A stretch of 64,000 nucleotides of DNA from Vitis vinifera (taxonomy: Eukaryota > Streptophyta > Magnoliopsida > Vitales > Vitaceae): the NCBI RefSeq assembly GCF_030704535.1, contig NC_081812.1:15907001-15971000 (forward strand). Reading direction: 5' to 3'. The position numbers and the translations under genes are program-made. This document shows positions 10,929 to 24,600 of the stretch, in pieces (position 1 is the stretch's first letter; each line of letters begins with the position of its first letter). The notes below the pieces were generated by a model. It was given only the letters and a program-made list of their open reading frames with translations. It searched no databases and was not told where the DNA came from.

Positions 10929-12625
10929 GCTGCAGCTTCCATCAGCGTAAACATATCTCCTCTTACCAGTATTGTTTCTACTCCAAATCGTTCATGCAAT
11001 AAGGACAAATAAAAAGTGGGGTGAAAATTTGTTTCAGACTTTAAATGATTTGTTTATAATTTTTTTTTTTATTATTTATTTCTTCAATTTTTTTATTGAA
11101 TAAAAAAACTAAAATATTTAATTTTAAATATTAAAAATAACTTTTTTAAAACAATCAAAATAAAATGGGATCCTCATCTTATTAATACTAAATAATTAAT
11201 AAATAAATTAACATTTAATACTATTAAATTATATTTAAAATTAAATTAAATTCAAATAAAAAAACAAACACCACCTTCATATTCACAACAGCATCCAAGA
11301 AGACATTCAGTAAATGAAGAAAATTCACCATCGTAAGTTCTTAAACCAAGACAACATGATAGCCAAACCTTCCCACCAAAATGACATTTTTTTTAAGATG
11401 TGGATGCTGGTCTTATCCTCCCCTGAAAACTCACCACCCATGTGGAAATTTCAAGCTTCATAGCCTCCTCCAAAACCTCTATCACTATGTCCCATCAAAT
11501 TACAGACTCTGATTTATTGGCTTAGCATCTCACTTCTAAACCACACATATTATCACTCCAGTACTCAAATCATCATATCAACTATTTGAAGTTGACTTCC
11601 GTTTTTTTAACAAGTAAATCTTTTGTTTCCATTAATCTAGAAGGATTACTTGAAGTTCACCACTTGGATTCCTTTTTAACACTCAGCTCCTCTTATGGGT
11701 TATTCCCTGTAAGATCGAAGACCATATGTTCCCACATTCTATTTTGCAATGCCTTCAACTTGGATCAAAATATCCTTCACTTGTAAAGCATATTTTCCAC
11801 CACCTATTTATGCTAAACCCCTTAGCTTGTAAAGCATGTCACAATTACGCATTATTAATCATGATTTTACTAATTGTACAACTATGAAAAACCAAATATT
11901 ACAAAGCATTTCACATCATATTCCACGCCATTAGCAGTCGAATTAACCAACATATACCATGAGGCTATTCAAACATGCCCAGTCAGTTCATCTTACAAGA
12001 GAAACATACTCAGATCCCTGATGAAAGCCATTTTGTGATGGGAAGACGAATAAACATTAAATAGAAAAAATATATATAATTTCACTACAATAAATTATTT
12101 GTCAAGTAACATAGATCCACTATAAACGATATACATGAGACCCAGAGAATGATACCTCCTAGAACGACTGATAATGAAGGAAGAAGAAGAAATGAGGTAC
12201 AAGAAGACAGGTCCAAAAGAATGCCTGATAATGAAGATGACCATTAACCACATTAACAAAATTGAGCAAGCCCTAAAACCAACTCCTGCTAGTGAGACTT
12301 CCATTTTTACAAAGGCTGCTTTGGAAAATGGTGATGTTTGTAAAGATTCTCCTCGTGCAATTGTACTCGTCTGTTTTGAAGTATTTATTCCTTCAGGCCT
12401 TGAAAGGTTGCTCTAGTTGTGATGCTTTAAAATATTTTCTCAAACACTTGATCTAGGATCGTGTCAATGAGAATTCACTTCCCCAAGATCACAAATAAGT
12501 CACAGGCTAATTTTGGGTCAGTTGACTTGGAAATAGAATGCTTTATGATTACCCATTGAATAAATCATAGCAGCATCCACGCAGAATGTGTGTGATAAAC
12601 TCCTTTAAAAGATCCTGATTATATC
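10929..12625. other. Spacer between the LTR element and the RNR1 3' end
   Basis: Mostly AT-rich, with long A/T homopolymers at 11040-11280. The distal few hundred bases probably include the RNR1 3' UTR. No gene or clear repeat recognised. Confidence 0.55.
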
Positions 12626-15600
12626 TCAAGTAACCTCTTTAAGAGAAAGAACATCATCACGCGGATGGGCTTCTTCCACCTTAACTTCAACTTCATCTCC
12701 AATCTGTTTTCCCAGAGACACCCACGCAGAAGCCTGAAGTCCCACCTGCAAAATTTGAAGTACAGACTTGTCACTTCAATGGCTGCACAATAATCCAGCA
12801 ATAACCTCAGCAATGACAGATAAAAAAGCTCCAAATTCAAAATAAAGGAAAGAGATAGAAGGATATATCAAATAAGAATACTAGGAATATAAGACTTGAT
12901 ACAGATTACCCATTACGTGTCCAACTAATAGGATAGAGCTTTTAAAAACATAACATGATATAATAAACTTTTAGATTTTATTATTTATTAATAAAGTTCC
13001 AATTCACTTTTATACATCCCATTTCCATTCATTATACCCTGTAAGCATTCTAGTCTGCATATTTTGCATTGTACGTAACTTAGGTGCATTAGAAGTTGCA
13101 TAAATTATCCAAGTCATAGGTTCTTTGCAAGTAGATGACTTGTTTACAGTTAGTTCATGGACCTAGGCAACCCATTAGAGGTTATAGTGCACTATCTCCT
13201 AATTGGAGTAATGATTAGTCTTGGCCATCGGGATAGTTTTCCTATAGTGAATGCATCGGTTTATATGGTTACACATTAGATATGACGTATAGTGAGTCAT
13301 AACATAAGACTATCAAGTAATCATGACTTCACTAAGCCGCTTCATTATGTAATCTCTCAATCTTGAAAAAATATTGAGCTTGTACTAAAGTTAGCAGTGA
13401 CTTTGACCTACAGATGAGATTATAAGCTGATCATATATTCCTTATGAATTGGGTCACTGTTGATGGAAGTAGATAGTGAAAGGTATTCTTAATAGAGACA
13501 CCATAATATCTTATGAAATTGAAATAAAGTGTCCATTGGGTGATTTTAAATGTATTCAAATAAACTATGGTCATAATAGTTCCTTAAATGAAATTTGACA
13601 TAAGCTCTTGAAAAGTTAAGATATATTAGTTTAACACATAATAGGGGGATCTATAACTCAAGGATAGTAGAGGTAGTCTTGAAAGGCTGATAGTTTTCAC
13701 CTTGTTAGACTACGAACGCCAATTCATGAGGAGATTGAACTCAATGGATGGTAAGTCATGGACCTAAGCACTTACTGTCTCGTTGTTATTTACATAGGGT
13801 ACTAGAGTGCAATTGATTCTCCGTAGTGAGATATAGAATCAACTTTGGAATTGGATTTTGAGCGAGCCAGTATTGTCCAATGAGTCATAGTGGTCCCCAC
13901 TTGAGCTCATATATCTTTGATGACATGGTGTATGAGGTTGGATGGACTCTAAGTTCACTTTTATACACAAGGGCATTTTAATAATTACGCAAGGTTGCAT
14001 AGGGGTTAGTAAACAAAGTCTCTGGATTGGGCTAATTGATTGATTAAAAGGTCCTATAGGATTAAATAATCATTTAGGCCATTTTAGGCTAGATTAAGTA
14101 ACTTAAGCCCTTGATGAGCTCAAATCACTTAAGTCCAATTAGGAAACCCTATAAATACTCCCTTAGGGGGTAGGATTTTAAGTTAGTCAACTTCCACTAT
14201 TTAGAGAGAAGAGTGTCATAACCTCCATGCTCCCATACCTCCCTACCAGTTGTGTGCCAAGATTGAGTTAGACTTATTGGATGGAAGAACTTGGGTGTAC
14301 ATTTTCTATTACACTTTAATCTAGATCTGTATTGTTTAAAAATGTATGGTTTGCTTCCGTTGTTTAGGATCTACAGGCCTAGAAATTTTTGCATGCACCT
14401 AACCTGATTCTGTAATAAGGAATAGAGAGATCTGGGTTTCCCAACACTACCATCACATGCTAGAAAAATATTATAGGTCATATAGCATCATTGGAAAAAA
14501 ATTCAAAGCAGCATCATTTTAGGAGTATAGAAATCACAGCCAACATCATTTGCAATGTAATCATCAAACCCTTACCTCCATCAGTAGCAAGGCTGCAATC
14601 CGATCTTTAATAAATCTAAGGACTAGGGCACGAAACTTTTTCTCTTTTGGTTGCCTTCTAATAAATTCTAATATCCAATACCGAAGACTGCTGCTACAGA
14701 GCCTCTTGGCTAATCTAGCATGCATATTCACACTTGCTGCCATCCCTTCCATCTGACCAGCAGAGAAAGGAGGAGAATCACCTCTAAGAAATGCTTTTAC
14801 CTGCATAAACATATCAATATTAAAAAATGTTTAAGAACAATAGCAGATGATATTTTATCTTTTTTTTTTTTGTTCTTTCCATTGTTTTTTTTGGGAGGGT
14901 GGGGGGCGACAGCTAGATAGTATATTACGGCCCATGCTCATAATGACATGTCAAGCAATCAGTGATATAGCATGTTCAATTTATAAAAACCAGCTAAGGA
15001 ACAAGGAAGGTGTATTGCTCCAATGGCAAACTAAAACCATGAGAAGTATATGTATGAAATATACATAATTTTCCAATCCACAGTGACCTACAAAAAGGGG
15101 AAAAAGATAAAGGAAAAAAGGTTTTCACTGACCCAATGCTACACTACACGAGTGACCAAGCTAAATTGCATGTGAATAATGTAACCGTTGCACGATATGA
15201 AAGACGACCTTTATTCCTTTTGCCCCAAGGAAAGCCCCATTATGCTTTGCCTGATTATGCGACTTGTCTGGTGGCAACAGGCACAGATACTAACCACACA
15301 TAGTGGCATTGTTTGCAGCACAATTTTCATTTGCTTTGTTAATTTGGAAACCAGTTAATTGAATTGTGGATAGTGAAGTTCTCAGATAACATTCAAAAAC
15401 ACATTGATATGTAATCTATTACCCTATCATATCAGCATGGCCAGAAGAAACTCACCTGATAATGAGCAAGAAGATCCATATATCTACGGATGGGAGATGT
15501 AAACTGAACATAACCAGGCAGTCCTAAAACCCCATGGCGTATAGGCTTCCTAAAATCCATTTCAGCAGCACGCAATATTTTAACAAGAGCAGAGCTCCTA

Positions 15601-18600
15601 ACAGGTCCTTCTGGAAGATGTGCAAATGCGGATGTGTCGACATTTGATTGGGGCTGTCCTCTGTAGGGTAAAGGAATGTTATTGCAAGAACCATAAGTGG
15701 CTACAGCTTCCCCACAGAGTATCATCATCTCAGTGACAAGTCGCATTGCAGGATCAGCCTGGTCTTCAACATAAAGATTTATTGATGGCTCTGGATCATC
15801 TGGATTAGCCACCTTGATACGTGTTTCTAATGTGGATGTGTCAATTGCACCCTAGGAATGTATAAATAGTTCATTTCACAAAGTGTTCGTGGCTAACAGA
15901 TAAATCATGTCTTACAATATTAAACTTAACTAGAGATGAGAGATCTAACCTGACATGTATATACAGACACAAGCACACATAAGTGCGCACAATAAATAAA
16001 GAAAATTCAAAATTTACCGAATCTAATATCAACTCAATTAAGCATATTTGAGCAGCTAGTTAATATCACACCATGATGCCTGATACATGTCCATTTTGGT
16101 GGACTAATATCCTATATACCATGCATGCTAAACTGTTTCTAGCAAAAAAGTTGGTAAACTTGATGAGATTTTTGGACACATGGCAAGCCTATATATATCA
16201 CCAACCTTTTAATGATATAAAGCAGCTTATATGGTACATGGTTAAGTTGGTTTTGCCATTATTTCATGATTTAGCACATTTCTAAGTAAAGCTTATCAAT
16301 GTCATTCTAAGCCATAACAATGTTTGTTTCACTTTTTATTTTTTGTGAAGTTTTGGAATTTTTAGTAGTTGCGTATTTTTAGCCAAAATCATAACACAGC
16401 ACCACTAGCTGATCTCATCAAGATCTACTGACATCATTTTTCAAATCATGAGAAAAGGATGTCCATAAAAGATTAATCACAGGTCCAGGAAGATATAAAA
16501 CCATGGGCAATAAGGCAAAATTTGCTAACTAGACCTAAACACATTTGAAAATCTAAAATGTGTTACCATTTGATTAGGTTAAGCCAAACCTGATTTCGAC
16601 GCCATCGCAACCGGAGAGCTGCAGCCTCAGATAGAATTTTCAGTTCAACCTCCTCTTCCAAGTTCAAATGAAGAAGTTCAGATGCACTCTCATATGTCAG
16701 CATATAGGTTGGTTTGATGATGGAGTTATCTACTGTGCATTCTGCAATGCTATATATAGTACCCATATAGGGTATAAAATTGTTGTTAAGAGAATATTCT
16801 GTTCATGAACCTTGTAACAAGCTCCAGTATATAAGTAAATCTATAGTCTGACTAGCATTAAAAGATAGGGTGCCTTTGTGCATACTAGAATGGTCTAATA
16901 AACAAATCATGACGAACCACAAGCGATGGCACTAGGAAGGAATATTGTATGTCCAAATTCAAAATGATGAAATGATGTTGCCCTATGCTTGTCACATTTA
17001 TATACCATGTTGCACATGTCTGAAATAATAAAAAGAAACTCTAAGGGGTGTAGTTGGTGTTTGGATGTTGAAAATCATATTAGTCATTGAGTCCATTTTG
17101 TCCTAATTGGCATTCTAACCCCAAAATAAAAATGTATAGCTTCTTTAAATTTCTAAAATGACCTTGTATGAGCAAGTGCTAGTTTACAAAAAGATTCATC
17201 AAGTGCTATCAAAAACTAAAGTTGACTCATTTCAGAGTCTACATACAACACAAAAAGCCATTTCAATTTCTATGGATCTCATATGCCGCATAAATTACTC
17301 CGACAAGAAGATCTCTAGGTGAGAATCAGTTGCCCACAGATCAGAATTTCCTTCCCCAAATCCTAAAGTTCCATTAAGGAACTTAATTTTTAACGCAATG
17401 ATCTTAAATCTCACAAAAAATACAAACAATAGATTTCCATGTTACCTGCCATCAGAATGCAGTACAACAGATACAGTAACAGCATTGCAAAGCTCTCCTT
17501 GTTTCAAGCTCATTCCCTCCATGGCAAGTTTCTCAGGGAACATAGGATAAGTGGCAGTAGGCAAGAAAATAGAAGTTCCTCTTTTCATTGCTTCCCTATA
17601 CAGCATAAAACTATGTAAAAAATGCTGGAGATGGCAAACCCATTTTACTATATCTCACACAAAATTATGTACGTTGAAGGCTTCAAACATACTTTTTGAT
17701 TAGCTCATTGTATTTTTGGAAGGATTCCTCATCCTTCTTTTGTATTTCTTTTTTTGATAACAAGGAACCTTCCATTGTCAAGTCCTAAGGACCTCCATGG
17801 GGACCCAAACCTTGGGGTGCTGATTGCGCCCACAACAACCAGCATCAGGTACTTCTTTTGTATTTCTTTATCCTTAATTTAATACATTTGTTACCTATGA
17901 TTAAAAAAAAAAAAAATCTCCCATGGAATTTCAAAAATTACCTGTCTACTATGCTTCCAGGTTGAATGAGGCTAGTTGGATCTGCTACATGTATCCAAAC
18001 TTTAATCCGCCCATCTAGCAACCTTGTTGCACTCAGGGCGTCATCAAGCTGTGCATATTCTTGATCAATTAGAAATTCAAGAGTGAACGCTCCCAAAGCA
18101 AATGAATAAAAACTACAAGGTCATTGAAGAATTTCAAGCAGCATGACTTTCCAAATAATTGCATATGAGTGTCAAAAGTCAAATTTACCTCATCAGCCTC
18201 ATCAACATCTATGGCATAAACCTTCAAGTGAGTAAGATCCTTTCTGTCAACCTAGATACAAGGAAGGATGAAAATAATAGTTTTTATAGATATATCGGTA
18301 ATTAGATTTCACAGGTTTATAAGGATATATCAACAGAAATTTTGACAAAAAATATTGATAAGACAAAAATTGATGAAGACTCATAATATTGGGAAAATTT
18401 CAAAGAAAATGATAGAAGAAACAATAATACACATATGAAAGTTGTTTTGTGGAAAAAAAATAATACATGTATAATTTTTGTGATATTCAAAAATAATGTA
18501 TAGAACTTTAAAACATATTCTATTGAGGTCTATCTAATTTGGATGTATTAAAAAATATAAAGGAAATTATTATAATTGTATGATTTTTTAAAAATATTTA

Positions 18601-21600
18601 TAATTTTATTTTCAAATTTATATTTTTTTTATTTAATTAATGTATGAAAGAAATAAAAAAAGACTTATTAAAAAAATTATGATCTTGGTTTTTATATTTC
18701 AATAACTAGTGAAAAAGAGATTTGAATATAAGATAATTAAAATTAAATTATTATTAAAATTTTATTTTAATATTTTTTATTTTGTAGGAATGTATTAAAG
18801 AGTATATTCAGTTCTAGAGAATCTTTTTTATTAGAGAATACAACTTTAGTATATATAAAATGTTAGCAAGTATGTTACCAAATGAAAAGCTAGCCCATCT
18901 GATATATGTTGTTTTTGTTAGCCTTGAGGTAAAGCACTCGAGTCCTAACAATGTTTTGGGAAATTTTTGAAGTTCGATCATCATTGACCAACCAAAAAAT
19001 CGAAAATCAGGGAAAATTCCAAAATATCGGGAAGATGAATAAAAATCAACAAAATAGATATTTCCATTTGAAATATCTATCAGTCCCCAACAAGTAATAA
19101 CAATAAACACATAGCAATAACAGTTCCAAAAGAAGTAATAAAAATTATCACAAATATCAAGTGTGTAAATTTTCATTTCCATTCTTTAGGAGGAAAAGGG
19201 ATCGTGGCTAGAAGGAGAGCAAATATCCTAAGTCCAAGCCCCCTACATAGGTCATGTGAGCAAACATATCCCTCTACATTAAAACAATAATCTGTAATAA
19301 ACAGATCATTTCCCACATGAATTATATCCATTGAACCCGTGTTTGATTTCTACTGATACTAACATGCCGAACACTGAAAACAATCAGAAAATGAAGCTGA
19401 GTTTTAGTGCATGTGGATATGTTTATACAGACTCTTGCTTTTGGTTTGAGAAAGAAAAATCTGAAAGGAAATTGGAGAAGTATCCCAGTGAAAATAGAAA
19501 ATCAACTGGATGAAGAACTATTTCCAAACAAAAAAGGAAGCCAAAACCTAATAAAAAACCAGCATCACCTGTGTCCTAGACTCCTAGTTGAAATCAGCAT
19601 CCTTAGATATCTCTATGAGGGAATATGCTGAAATATATATATATATATATTCCATTTTTCCTCTTGTTCTTCAAGAAAATATAGGTCTAAAATTTTTTCA
19701 TGAATTATTACTAAAAAACTAAATAACAACATAAAAATAACTTAATGTGGATAAAAAATTAATCTAAAATAAATCCACAAAATTCCAAAATCAAAACCAA
19801 AATTCTACCATGTGCAACCAATATTTTTATCTCATGATTCATCTAATTCTCAGCAAAATTCAATTTCATGAATTTTTGTAGATTCCTCATTAAAACTGAA
19901 AATAAGCAACACTAAAAATCATAAAACTTAGATTATAAATAAATTTACAAGTAGTTTTCAAAATTCAACCTCTTACCCTACAACAAACCAAAATAAACTA
20001 ATAGTCATCAATTCCAATGGAATTTTTTTGAATTAGCAAAAAATAATTTACACTCTTCTAAACATCCACTAGAATCAGTAATTTTAATTAATTTTAAAAA
20101 ATAAAAAGTTAAAATTTGATACTCTTTCCCTAATAAAAATCTGAAAATAAATTAATTAATTCAACAATATAACACATATTTCAATCATAAATCCATAACT
20201 CTGAAAAAACATCACATAAAAACAAGCATTACTTAGAAAATTTCAAACATTTTCTTAACAACCAAGCATAATTAAAAATCCTAATTATTATTCAAATATC
20301 AATTCCTACTAATTACATAATTAATCATTATAAGTTTTTTATTATGGTAATAAATTCTTATATATTTTGAGATATTTAGAACTACATTAAATTATTATTT
20401 TTTAAAAATTATTGTTTTCAAGTTAAAATAAGAAATAACAATTAATTTTATAGATGTTTTTAATTTGTAAAAATAAATAGATTTTAACACTTAAAAATAC
20501 TCAGACGTTAATAAAGAGTTAAAAACAAACAATTTAACACTTAACAGCATTTAGATTCTAATAAAAAACAAACAACCTAAACGCTCACCTAACACTTAAT
20601 GACATTCAACTTTATTCAGATTTTCTACCACAAAGAAAAAGACAAACACTGCCTACATATACAACACACACAGCAATATAAAAATACTAAGTTGAAATCT
20701 AAGTAAGAAGCTTATGATTATTATTTTCCTTTTTCAGTGTGTTGGGGTAGGGGCACCCCAAGCATCAGAACTTCTTCCAGATTATTTTGTATAAAATATC
20801 TTTTATGATAAGTAATCAACCAAAACTTCCATCTTTTAATGCCTTGCAAAAAAAATCAAGACTTTTCACTAAGAAAAGTAGGCTTACCTCATCTGGGTCA
20901 AAGGGCTCAGACAGAAGATTTTCAGCAGCTGATATAACCTCATCTGGATAATCAACCCGGATGTTGAACTTTAACAGATCGAGATTGACATGTACAGGAA
21001 AATACCCAACATCTATGAGGAGATTTAATGCTGAAGATGCTGTTTTGACCAGTCCCATTGCCCTAAGAATCTGATAAGAAGAAAATATATATTATATAGA
21101 AAGTAACAAACTGATTAAGCAGTTGGACACACACACAAGGATCATGCAACTATCATCATAAGGTCATTTCTCCACCCCACCCAAAACCCCAAAAAGGAAA
21201 AGAAAGCCTTCTAGATCAATTTGTCAAAAACTGATTTCTAACAGCCCCCAGTTTAGGTTAGAATTATATCCAACACCAAAAAAAACGTTAGTCAAGTTGG
21301 ATTCGACAACTTACCATCCCAGCTGTTTTCTTTTGGTCATCATTTGTGCATGCATCAATGGCATAAGCTTCAAGTGACTCAATTTTATGCTGGATTTTCT
21401 CTTCTGCCTTCCAGGAAGACTTGGGGGGTTTAGCATGTGAAGGCATCAACTTTGCAGATTTCAGTAACTGTACAAACTCCTGAAGTTCCCTTTCTGCAGC
21501 CTCCTTTGCAAGCTTCCTGCGTAGAAGTTCTTCTACCTAAGTTTTCCAAGCAAATGGAATTCCAACTTAAATATCATTAAAAGAAAGAAATGAAGTTTAC

Positions 21601-24600
21601 CAAACAAAATTGCATAAACAGTATCATCTCATACCTAAAGAAATAAAAACAGGATATACTTTAAAGAATCACTAATGTTTTTCTATAAGCAATAAAGCAG
21701 CATTAACTTGATATAAAAAACAGTATAGACATTAAAGAATCACTAATGTTTTTCTTTAGCAGTAAATGATCATTAACTTGATACAGAAACAAAAACAAAA
21801 ACAAGACAAGTGGCATATTTAAAGCATCACAAGCTTTTTTCTGATAAACAATAAAGTATCACTAAGAAGATCCCACCACATACTGAGCAAGTTAGTCAGA
21901 ACTCAGAATTGAATAACTAATACTTTATTTTCTGCGAAAAATAAGTGAGTGTTTTAAAAATCTCAACCTGATAAGTATATTCTTAATTATGTTTAAACCT
22001 TACTTTGAATGGTTTTTAACATTTCAGATATTTTTCAAAACCTGAACCAATTCTAACACAGCCAAACCCTCACCCATCTATAGAAACATGGCCTGATCTT
22101 TTCAAACTAAAACAATCTTGATGGAAGAAGTGTTCCAAATCTGCCAGCAAAATAATAACACACAGCTAAAATCCAGTATGGTCAACCCAGTGGTATAAGG
22201 AATTGAAATTTTTTTACTTTAAACCCCAACTTAACAAGGCCCAACATTTTTCTTTTGACTGCTCTGAATGACCACCATAAGACAGCCTCAATTCTTCATT
22301 ATACGAAGCATGATTATATATTATTCTTTATGGACTAGGCAGCCTCAAGGGCACGCTTAAGATTCCAGCTTCCCCTTATTTTATTGATCATATACACTGG
22401 AAGCTATTATAAAAATCATCTGTTAAAATAAAAGATCTTAGCCAGGGAAGTCTTTGGCATCTTTGGAACAACAACCATTCTTCGTAGAAAAACAAAGTTG
22501 TTCAACTAACCTACCTTCTGAATTACCATCATACCATTACAATCCACATATTCTAAAAATTCCTGTATATCTTAATGCTATAAACACCATCTAAATAGAA
22601 CACCAAATCACCTAGCATATGAAACAAGACCATACTCCTTCTCAGGGAAAATCTGAGCATCTAGACTAACAGATTCACAGTATTAGTCCATTGCTCCAAC
22701 GAACTCAAGATAATGGTGAAGAAACCAAATAATCTACTTTCTTGCTCAACAAAGTCAGCACCATAGATATTCATATCATTAGTTATATGTTTCTACCACA
22801 AACCTGCACAGTAGATCGAGGCCCATAAACAGAACGGCAACCTTTCGTCTCCAACACTGTGAAGTAAATTTCATCTTTTGAGAGCAAGAGATGGGCACAA
22901 TAGCTCTCAAGAGGTTCCGCACAACCAAAAATCATCTGCAGAATTAGCTAAGCTTGTTATAGAATCAATGAGGCAAAAAGCATGACACTTGGAGAGAATA
23001 GTACCTCTGCTAATTCTTCTGCAGTTACTGACTTGTTCGTTTCGAGAAGCTCGTTCCAAGCAAACTCAAGCAGTGTTGGGTCCTACACCAAATTCAAAAA
23101 TCACTGACTTTGAGAAACTACCAAACATAAAAACCAAACACTTGTCACTATACATTATTCAAGTAAGAAGAACTAACCAAGTTATCTTGAGCTTTCTGTA
23201 TAAAGTTGGAAATCTCTGTCTGGTCAAAATTATCAATACCCGGAACAATATAAGTAACTTGTTGTGGTTTAATGGAGGATGTGACTCCATTCTGAATCAG
23301 GAAAACCAAGAGAACAGTCAAGAGCAGACAAAACTTGCAAAATCTTAACCCCTCTTTGTTCATAAGAAATAAATTTATCAAACCATAAAATAAGGGAAAA
23401 TACAAGGACGAGATGTCCTGCAAACCTAAAAAGCAAGAACACAAATTCTTAAGCATTGCAGGAATAAAAAATGCGAGTTCCAACACCTAGTGACCTATTC
23501 AACATGCCACATTAGTTGTTTCTACTAGAACCTGATCGAACACCATCCAGTTCTTTTTGCCATCAGCTTTCTGAGCGACTGCCAGCAATACCCTTTCAGA
23601 ATCTTTCCTGAACTCCAGAAGCAAACCTTTTTGTAGTACTTGATTTTTCAGCTTATCTTCAAGAAGCTGTCCACTGCTAGTTAATCCCATTCTGAAAAGT
23701 AAAATTAGTTACATTAAAAACTAAACCCAAAAATTGACAAAATAATTCTTAGAATTATGATCTTCTGGTGAATGCTTAGACATCAAACTTGGAAAATTAG
23801 TTTGATATGTAGGATCCTATCCCCAATTAGAGTCCATCTACTCCCCCCATCCTCTCTCTGTTTGACCATGTTTTAATGGTTTTTTGGGAAATTAGCTACA
23901 ATGGCAAATCAGTGATAGGAGGAGGTTTTCAAACAAGTATTGGTATCAGCAACTATATCAGTATGCCTGTGTATGATCTGGTCAGCAATACACAATGGTA
24001 TCAGCTAACATACTATGAAACTCAATGCCTAAAAAAATAAAAAACAAATAAACATTTAAACATGAATTGAAATAATCAAGTTGCAAAATGTACTGTTTAC
24101 ATTTTCTCCATAAAGTCCTACTACAAATCTCTGTGCAAAAAAGTTGCTTTGTGTTTTCCAGCAAAAGAATTTTGGGCTCCTGAGCTGTCCTCCAGGTTAA
24201 TTTGTTAGTTTTGGAGGTGATATGGGAGAAAGTTCTCATGATTGATCATCTAATTACAAAAGCTTGGACTAGTGTAAATGGGTGTTTTCATTGTAAGCAA
24301 GCAAGAAGATATGGGCCAAACATATTCTCAAACAAATTGTGAGGAGGCATCCAATATATGGTTTTTAGCAGTTTCTTTTCTTGGGATAGCTTGGGATCTT
24401 CCTAAAGAGGTTAGAGACATTTAGTTTAGATGGCAAGAGAGTTTTGTGGGTTAAATGAGAAAGGTAGTTTGGAAGATGACCCTCTTATGCTTGTTTAAGA
24501 CTATTTGCAAGGAGAGAGGTAAAAAGTTCTTTTAGGGGTCAGACTGTACGATATTGGCAGTGAAAGATCTATTCTTGGGGGATCCTAATCACTCCTTGCT

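Noticed and set aside
17745..17870. Possible repeat fragment in RNR1 intron 9
   Set aside because: It looks out of place (GC-richer, CCATGGGGACCC-type), but I found no ends or class signature.
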